Assembly (NCBI GenBank): GCA_964058845.1
Contig: CAXKVR010000029.1
Location: forward strand, 124,001-188,000
DNA: 64,000 nucleotides
Reading direction: 5' to 3'
From: Carex sylvatica
Lineage: Eukaryota; Streptophyta; Magnoliopsida; Poales; Cyperaceae
Position 1 is the first letter of the stretch. Every line of letters starts with the position of its first letter. The position numbers were made by a program, and so were the translations under genes. The notes under the pieces were generated by a model. That model saw only the letters and a list, made by a program, of their open reading frames with translations, was not told the origin of the DNA and ran no database searches. Below, piece after piece: positions 56,410-64,000 of this stretch.

Positions 56410-58695
56410 AAATTACACCAGCAACGTTGGAAATATTTCAAGTATGAATACTGAAAGCATGCATGCATTCTCTTCTAGTTAGCAACAAGAAATTCCATAT
56501 AGCTAGGGCGATTTGAAAATTTCTGCTGTTGAATTAATTCAAAGAGAAATTTTTTTCAAGTATAATAACGAACCATACTGTTATTTTGTTTTTGTTTTCT
56601 TTTTCACTTTTTCTAACCTCAGAGATGGTCAAAGGAACTCCAATCTGTATATATATACCTTAAAGGTTGATGGATATTCACGATAGTAAAGTGCGAGTCT
56701 TTTCGATTAAGTTATTTCCGATCCTCGGATAAGTCAGTATTTGCACTACATGAAAATTCGACATTCTAACTTTACCGAGTTTTTGCAGTTAATTATCAGC
56801 ACTACACTTTACGGCCTCCTGTGTCGTGATCAGTTAATTCCAGGGTTAGGTCCGGTCAGATTGGGATTAGTATAATTTCACCATTGTGGTTGGTTCAGTT
56901 CCACTAATGGATTGTGCCCAAGATGACCCCCTATCTGCTAAATTGATTCTACTGAACTATTATACCTAATTGAACAAGAAAAAAAAATGCTCGAATAATA
57001 TTTTCATTTCAATGTTGTCAGAAATATTACTATTGAAATCCGGGAAAACAAACAATTTTTTATTTTATTTTGGACTCTAAAATTAGGTCAAACTGCTGGG
57101 CTCCTGGAAAATAAATTAATATGGCTTTGCTGGGCTAATATGAAAGATTAGTAAATGTTCTGTGGGCTCTAATGGCCACCTATTGGGCTCCTCTCAGAAT
57201 CACTCCGCTGTATATTTTACAGGGTTATGTTGCTTAACAATGCTGTCCATACTGTGAGGCTTATTTCCTTAAGAAGGTCGTAAGAAGATAAATATAAGAA
57301 GGAACTGACATAGTGGGGCCTGTTGTAAGTCATGGATCAAGTCGGTTATTTTAGTCATCTCGGGTTCACAACTTTTCAGATTTTAGGTCAACTGTGTGTT
57401 GGGTTGGGGTTCAAATTGTTCGGTTTTGAACTATTTCCAAATTCAAAGTCTTTGGATTAGGGTTATTTGATAACATGATGTCAACAAAAAAAAATAACAT
57501 ATTTTTAGTTGTCCGAAATAAGAAATGGTGTAGACTGTAGTGACTAGCATTAGTGATATTTATATCAGTTATCACTTTATTAATTTCATGGGGCACTTTT
57601 AAGAAACAAACATACCACTTTGAGAAGTGAAACATATTTATTCAAATATGTTTCGCTATTTGGGATATTATTGTCACTTCGCCATTTTTCTGAGTGTAAT
57701 TCGTAACAAAAACAAAAATATATCGCTCTTATTATTCTGAGCTCCTAATTTTTTTTTATTACTACAAAAGTCTGTTCCTATCCATTAGGTTAAAACTATT
57801 TTTTACTGTTGGTTTCGTGGCGGATAGTCTTGTTGGTAATAGTGATACCATCAGAAATATCAATACTCACTTTTTACCCTCAATAAATATTCATTTTTTA
57901 TACTCGCGGATAGTGACATATTCTTATAGAATGGAAGCCACAATCATCCATTCTCCTAAACTTGGAGAAGTCATACACTCACTGGAAATCCTTTTGTTCT
58001 CTAAACTTTGACAAGCACCTCCCCTCTCTTGAGCACCTGGACACAAAAATGAATTCACATCCTCTGAGTTATCTTAGACTTTGAGTTAATCTGTGGAAAA
58101 TCCAGACCATTAAAATTATTTCTGCACAAATCACAAAGCATAATAATACTGACTCACTGCATTCTGAATTGACATTGAAAAAAAGATGAACCAGCTTTAG
58201 ATAAGCTGAAAAGGTGAGATTTCTAAGAGGATACAGACTCCACTAAAAAACAGGGGAGGATGCAATTGACTGTTGGCTAAATTATTCTTAAGGTGGGCTG
58301 AATTATAAAAAAAAATAGTATATATGAGAAATACAAAAAATCAATGAAAATGAGTCATCACAAGAAAAAACATTATTTCTGTTTATTACAAACCATATAA
58401 TAAATTGAATTTAAATTCATTTCTACTGAGGGTCTTCGAGGACAAATGGAAGCCTTCATCAAAAAAGCTGCAAAATAATTGGACAAGAGCTTAAGTAGCA
58501 GCAACAAACAAGTAATACAAAAAATGAAATGCTTATTAATACAAAAAATGAAATGCTTATTTGTGGAAACAGGAGCAGCTTGATTAGTCAACAAGTCCTA
58601 CTAAGGCTTGTATATGATTGAATAAAAAGTATAAAAACTCAGTAGTCTAAATTTTAAATATACAACTAATAATAAAATTACGAACCTGATCTTAT
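56410..58695. other. Intergenic DNA and 3' flank of CNL copy 4
   Basis: 56750-56815 begins CACTACATGAAAATTCGAC, a possible CACTA end without a partner. 57080-57200 duplicates 48.46-48.57 kb. 58050-58690 is the 3' flank, last exon and 3' intron of CNL copy 4, parallel to the tails at 19.75 and 25.83 kb. An 18-base sequence (AAAAAATGAAATGCTTAT) is tandemly duplicated near 58520-58560. Confidence 0.5.
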
Positions 58696-61285
58696 TTATT
58701 GCAGAATTCCAATTTCAATACCAGGGCAGCCGCAACCACGAACACGCACATAACAAGGCTCCAATGGTATCAACTCATCAGGCAGAGCAAGAAGCAAATG
58801 ACAGTGTTCAATTTGCAAACTTGTAAGTGATGAAATTCTCTGCTGATTAATATGTGGTGTTTCATGAGAGGAATCACCAAAGGGCTTGTATGTTCAGCCA
58901 ACTGCAATCCATCCATCATTAGTGATTTTAGTACTCAACACTCAGAAATTTCCAGTGTAGCCAACATCTTAAGATCCCCAATTCCGGCTATCAACTTCAG
59001 ATGTTCGCACCATAAAATCTTTATTTTTTTCAAGCTGGGATGGAAGATGCTCCAGTGGCAAAACTTGGATACTAGAACATGCAACAATGGTGAGGTGCTT
59101 GAGAGTGTGAAGATTGCCAAATGGAAGAGATTTAATCATGTCACACCATTGTAAGGAGACTTCTTGAATTGACCTCAAGGAAAATCGATTGCTCATCCAT
59201 CCTGGTAATGTGGCATAACGGTACCCTCTTAGATGAAGTTTCTTGAGGTTTGGATGTGGCTGAAGGTATTCTAACAAGTAAAAATGTTCATCCTTTGCAC
59301 CAACTAAGCCGCCCTCACATGGTTCTCGTATGAGTCTTAATACCAGCTCTGATTTTGTACTGTTACAAAATTGATAAGATCCAGATTTCCACCAAATATC
59401 CAAAGTTTCGAGTTTCCACTTATTTCTCAGGTTAGCACACTGGGCATCTCCTAAATTACTTATGTTATCTAATCCTTCAATACAGAGTTTTCCATCAAGG
59501 TCCTTCATATCTTTCAACCAAGCTATAGTTCTGACTCTAAACCATGCTACCATTGTCTTTATAGTTGGAAAATTAACATGAGCATGAGGGACATAATCGA
59601 GGAAGTTCTTTGGAGCAATTAATCTCTGTAAGTTACCAAGTGAACAGAATAATTTAGGGAGCTTCTTAACTTTACTAGAGTTAATATTTAGATACTGTAA
59701 GTTAGCAAGATAACCAATACTTTCAGGTAGATTTTCAAGGGAAATGCAATCAAGAATTAATGTCTGCAGGTTATAAATGAGGCCAATGAATACTGGCAAC
59801 TGTTTAAGATTAAAAGAAGTAATACTAAGAAAGGCAAGATGTTTCAACTCGGGAGTGAAGTCAGAAATATTTGCGAAATCCCCTTTCAATTCTAATACCC
59901 TGAGTGCTTCAAATTTAGTGATGGCACATATGGTCATGTTTCGGAAAACTCTTAGATACCCAGAGAAAGTTCTGAAACCCTTCAGGTTTTGTTGTAGAAT
60001 TTTATTTACATCTCCCACACAACCTCTTGCATATAAATGGTATGTTTCTCGCGGAACTGTTGAGAAAGAATAATATCAGCCTCAGAATATTATTCATCAC
60101 GGGCTAACTTAGACAACAAATCAAGCTAGCCTCAAATTGATAGCTGTCAAGCCATAATTAGTACCCAGCTGGGTTTTTGTAATTAGGTAATAATTAGAAT
60201 GTAATTAGGCAACATATCCAGCTAATGTAAAATAGGAAGTAGCCAAACAGCTAGTAGAGATACACATATAATTTAGGCTATATATATCCATGTACAGAAC
60301 ATGTAAAAAATTAGAACAAGCAAATAAGAACAATTGTCCAGCATTTTCTCCACTCTTTAAATTTCCACATGGTATCAGAGTGGGACAAGTCTTGACTCAA
60401 CAAAATCCAGCTGCAGATAATAAACGGCAAGAAAACCACAAAAGTCACAAAAGAAATAGCCCCAATTTTTTTCAAAACAAAGCTCTCAGATTTTTAGCAA
60501 CGGTATCTACAGCCAATCAAATTGACGTGTTACCTAGTGCATTTAAATCCACATCATTGAGCAAGCCGAATTCCTATCAAGTAAGTATCTGTTCTTACCA
60601 TAAAAATCAAAAGAGGGGAAATTAGCAAAATCTCTGGCACCTGAAAATCTGTACCAGTGCCCATAAAACCATGTCACAACATTCGTGGATCTGGTCATCG
60701 CTCTTCGCATCTAGCAGAAAGTTATTTACATTGATAATTACATTGGAAAAACTGACATTTAAACAAGTGACCACTCCGGTAGATGCCAATCTAGCTAAAA
60801 TAAAAAATTCAAGCATCCTCTATTAAGTTTTAGATCCGCACATGAACAAAAAACAACACTTGCACAACTAAGATAATTTTAAATATCTATACGCAGAACG
60901 TACTAATTACCTCCATCTGCTTTCTCTTGTGAGAACCTGAAGCTCCAGAAGCATTTCTTGCCTCTACTTGGAGACGTGTGACATCGTATCGGTACTCGCT
61001 GATCACATCCTCTGCATCATAAGCGACCTTCTTGAGCTCCTTCAGCCACAGCTTGACAGAGCAGTCTATGATCTCCCTCTCCTCAGCATCATAAAGCGTG
61101 ACCTTGATCCGCTCTAGAGTCCTCATCAGTCTCTCCAGATCGTCCACAACAGTACGAGCACAGTCCTTTTCAGAGTTATGATTAGAATATGATGAAGAGG
61201 AAGAAGGAAACTGTGCAGAGGCCCTAATTGAGGGGAGCACATTTGTTGCTAGAGAGAGCAGAGAGGTTATCAAATTCCCTGCCAT
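58696..61285 (-). pseudogene. CNL copy 4: NB-ARC replaced by retrotransposon, LRR frameshifted
   Basis: Exon 1 (61285-60911, 125 codons) is intact: MAGNLITSLLSLATNVLPSI, coiled coil with YDAEDVISEY, donor GAG/GTAATT. About 170 bases of the usual intron follow (to about 60740), then unrelated DNA and an LTR with primer-binding site; no P-loop, kinase 2, GLPLA or MHD region exists. Homology resumes near 60110 and an open LRR frame runs 60018-58969, keeping LPGWMSN where copy 1 has a stop. A frameshift in a T-run at about 59027-59034 (after PSQLEK) moves the rest to another frame, with further damage near 58890-58950. The final codons (CYVRVRGCGCPGIEIG...LQ, TAA 58698-58696) are still recognisable. 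Non-functional as a receptor; the coiled-coil exon alone could still be expressed. Confidence 0.88.
60145..60380 (+). mobile_element. Copia-type LTR with primer-binding site (fragment)
   Basis: TGGTATCAGAG at 60370-60380 is complementary to the 3' end of initiator methionine tRNA, the primer for Ty1-copia reverse transcription. The preceding 225 bases run from TGTCAAGCCATAATTAG to TTTAAATTTCCACA, a TG...CA unit with a TATA-like GGCTATATATATCC, as expected of a 5' LTR. No gag-pol or second LTR is found before 60740, so it is truncated or a miniature (TRIM-like) element. It occupies the place of the NB-ARC exon of CNL copy 4. Confidence 0.7.
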
Positions 61286-61400
61286 TTTGCACGGAACAAA
61301 TGGATGACTCTGCCTATGCTCTGTGCCTTAGATCTGAGTTGTGAAAATGAGAAATGAGAGGGAGGAAATTAAGCAACATTTATAATTCCAAGTGGATTAT
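61286..61400 (-). promoter_or_regulatory. Leader/promoter remnant of CNL copy 4
   Basis: CTTAGATCTGAGTTGTGAAA and AATGAGAAATGAGAG match the leaders of the other CNLs; the farther upstream blocks (GAAGACTT...CAGTAGTC) are absent, so this copy has lost its distal promoter. Confidence 0.5.
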
Positions 61401-64000
61401 GACTTCTGAATTAACGCATTAATTATTCAGATAGTATTTAAAATAGTACTTGAAATATGATTGGATTATATTTTAATAGTAAAATAAAAATAGTGACTTC
61501 TACTCCGATATAGTAATCTTTGAATTAGTTTTGATATTCATCTAGCACGCATCTTGACACAAATCCGACGCCTAATGTATCGAAGCACACTAGGTAGGTG
61601 TACATTGCAAAGCATCACAACGGCACTAAAAGAATAAAATAACATTTTTCTGATAGTAATTAACTAAAATATTGTAAATTTTATTTATTTACATGAATGA
61701 AAACATTATTTTGATTAACTTTTAGTTGGAGTAATATTTACAACACTATACTCCAAAATAATAAAATATAGCAGTAGTAGTAATAATAATAATAATAAAT
61801 TATTAAATAGTTAATTCCATCATGCATTTTTCTTTTTTAAATAATGGTTAATATATTCTTACTTCCATTTTTTGGTCGACAAATGTAATTTATTAGTAAC
61901 TAGTCAAGAGCCTGTGCTCTACAACGGAGAATGAAATGAATGAGTGCGAACGATATTTAAGAATTTATAGGTCAGAGTCATCAGATGATACCGACGGTAC
62001 CGGAACAACAAATTATCACAAAAGATCATCTGTGCCACCTGGTACGCTATTGAACACCGGTGGTATGCAGCTGGTACGATAGTATTAGCGTGTAAATTGG
62101 TCTGCTAATTTTGGTTTAGAGATCAAATTGTTGTAAATTCTTATTTAGTCAGGGGATTGGATGTAATTTTCTTTTTTTAAGGTATGCTTGGTGGCCTTGG
62201 AATTGCTTGATGTTGTTTGTATTTTGTTACGGTTGAGAGGTACATTCTCTTGAAAGTGGACACAATAGCATAGAACCAAATCAGTAAATTTTCAATGAAA
62301 AAGGTTTATTACTATTACAAAAAATTAAGAAAAATTTCTATAATGTTTTTATTTAGTTGAAATCAAATCCATTGACAGCAAAGATCAATTTAATCCAAAA
62401 ATGAGAGAGGGAATTTCACCATGAGAGATAGCATTCAGATTTGCATGAATCCGACAAAAGCATATATTAAAAACAATTATGTCATTTGTTGCATTACAAC
62501 ATTCCGCAGACAAACAGCTGCAATAGCATGACCATATAGATCAGAATATATGAATCGGATTTTTAAATGAGCTAAGCAGGTTTTATCCTGAGAATCGGAC
62601 ACATTGGAATAAAATAAGGCAGTGTACAAAATCTGCCAATATAGTCTTATTAGAATCCAATCCATTATCCCTTGGTCATATCAAACAGTGTAGAATATGT
62701 AAATCCAAAAATATATCAAGCTTTTTCTTTTATGTATATGAATTAATCAAAACGGTCGAAAAATCTAAATGGGATGACCATGTAAATTAGTGTACATCTA
62801 TATTTAAGATTCCCAAAAGTTTTATAGAAGAAATTAAACCATATAAGCTCATCTTACATATATAGATTGTGAGAGACTCAATTTTGTACATATTATTTAT
62901 CTAATAAGAAAAATTATTCATTATGTACTCCCAGTAAGCCATATGTATCTACATTATTCTAAATATCACAATAAGTAACATAACATACAACTTTGATTAC
63001 ACCAAGCTGATTACAATAAGTAATATGTATCTTATAACATCTCCAATTACATTCACTTTCCCGATACGCTAATATTGTTCATTATAAGACCCGTAGCAAT
63101 TGCATAAGACTTGCACAAGCTTTTCCTGTAATTGCTATGTGCAAAAACCAGATCAAGTTACGATATAAAGAAAGATCACGAAGCCCCATAATATTTTGTA
63201 ACATATTTTCATTGGTCAAAGATTTTTTAACATGTTTAAAGTAACAAATAAGATCATGCACGTATTGTTTGTACAGTGTATCCAGCAAACAATATGGTAA
63301 ATCTAACATATGCACATTGGTTTTGAAATTAGCACAAGAGTGAGACTATGGTAATATACATATTACACATAGACCTGCGCTATGGACTCATATCTTTGGA
63401 TTTTAAGTCCAAATAGTCGATCTGAACCATTCAACAAGGTCTTCGTATGAAAATGTAACATGATCTTCATATGAAAATGTACTTGTTTTAAAAAAAATTA
63501 TATTTTTTTACAAAGTTTGTAGGGAGGTGGAAAATCACTTAATTTGGATATTGTTGACCATCCAAAAGCAGTGATATTGTACATATCTAAAAGATAGTAA
63601 AAGAATTCTAAAATATAAAATTTACTTTCCAAATACCTTTTTTTTTGAGGGTCAATGAGCAATGGCTCTTTCCAAATACCTTTTTACATGAAGATCACGT
63701 TTGACGGAATAAATCGACTGTTTGAACTTGTAAAACAATTAGAGATGAATCCATAGCACCATTTGGTGCATAATATGCATCTTACTGTAGCCTCACTCTT
63801 AGCATAATGCCAATATCAAGTTCAAGGATTATGCACGAATACCATAATATAAGCATTCTGATCTATGGATCTGAGTGCCCACTCAATGCAGCTGAAGCAA
63901 CAGTGAGGAAGAAAACATTCTTCCCATAAAGTTTTCAAAAGTGACATGAGGACGATGCATACTCACTATTGATCTATAGATATTAAAACCATTAAGATAT
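61401..64000. other. AT-rich intergenic DNA, no gene recognised
   Basis: A TAA/AAT microsatellite lies near 61778-61800. 61898-61935 repeats the ACTAGT...GCC(T/C)GTGC...CAACGGAG motif seen at 44.86 kb. CTTTCCAAATACCTTTTT is duplicated at about 63625 and 63668. Open frames at 62477-62665 and 63082-63315 (minus) lack coding features I can support. Confidence 0.45.

Noticed and set aside
60290..60625. A 111-residue open frame at 60.3-60.6 kb
   Set aside because: It runs across the LTR end and primer-binding site; it is retrotransposon leader sequence, not a gene.
1..64000. tRNA or rRNA genes
   Set aside because: I looked for tRNA-like box A/B pairs and conserved rRNA stretches while reading and found none that I could support.

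Overview
This is nuclear DNA of a flowering plant, most likely a eudicot. It is AT-rich, has GT-AG introns, many small DNA transposons and LTR-retrotransposon pieces, and a cluster of coiled-coil NB-ARC leucine-rich-repeat (CNL, RGA-type) immune receptor genes. The species cannot be named from the sequence.

Layout. 0-5.4 kb: AT-rich DNA, then three intron-bearing fragments of unrelated host genes on the + strand (serine palmitoyltransferase LCB2, a 2-oxoglutarate dioxygenase, a GARP/APRR2-like DNA-binding domain), followed by an array of palindromic repeats ending in a CACTA-like terminus. 5.4-9.6 kb: CNL copy 1 (- strand), intact except for one TGG-to-TAG stop in the LRR. 10-19.2 kb: transposon-rich, with two MITEs, a complete non-autonomous CACTA element and a gypsy-type LTR containing a 72-bp tandem repeat. 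19.7-22.4 kb: an isolated CNL tail and CNL copy 2, which has lost its whole NB-ARC domain. 23.7-48 kb: a graveyard of CNL heads, tails and promoters in both orientations, interleaved with three two-exon genes for small secreted RALF-like peptides (29.4-29.9 kb -, 34.9-35.3 kb +, 46.5-46.9 kb +), a hAT-like element, MITEs, a large hairpin and orphan exons. 50.5-54 kb: CNL copy 3, the only apparently intact receptor (about 993 residues). 55-64 kb: a long-TIR MITE, CNL copy 4 (NB-ARC replaced by retrotransposon sequence, LRR frameshifted), then unannotated AT-rich DNA.

How it fits together. The four CNLs share exon structure (CC exon, NB-ARC-LRR exon, short last exon after a conserved 3' intron), promoter and 3' flank, so they arose by local duplication. 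The RALF-like genes lie in the same repeated flanks and multiplied with them. Several transposons sit in one copy of a duplicated flank while another copy keeps an empty site, which gives an order of events. CNL copy 3 and the three RALF-like genes are the best candidates for function. The RALF assignment rests on a C-terminal motif and is an inference.
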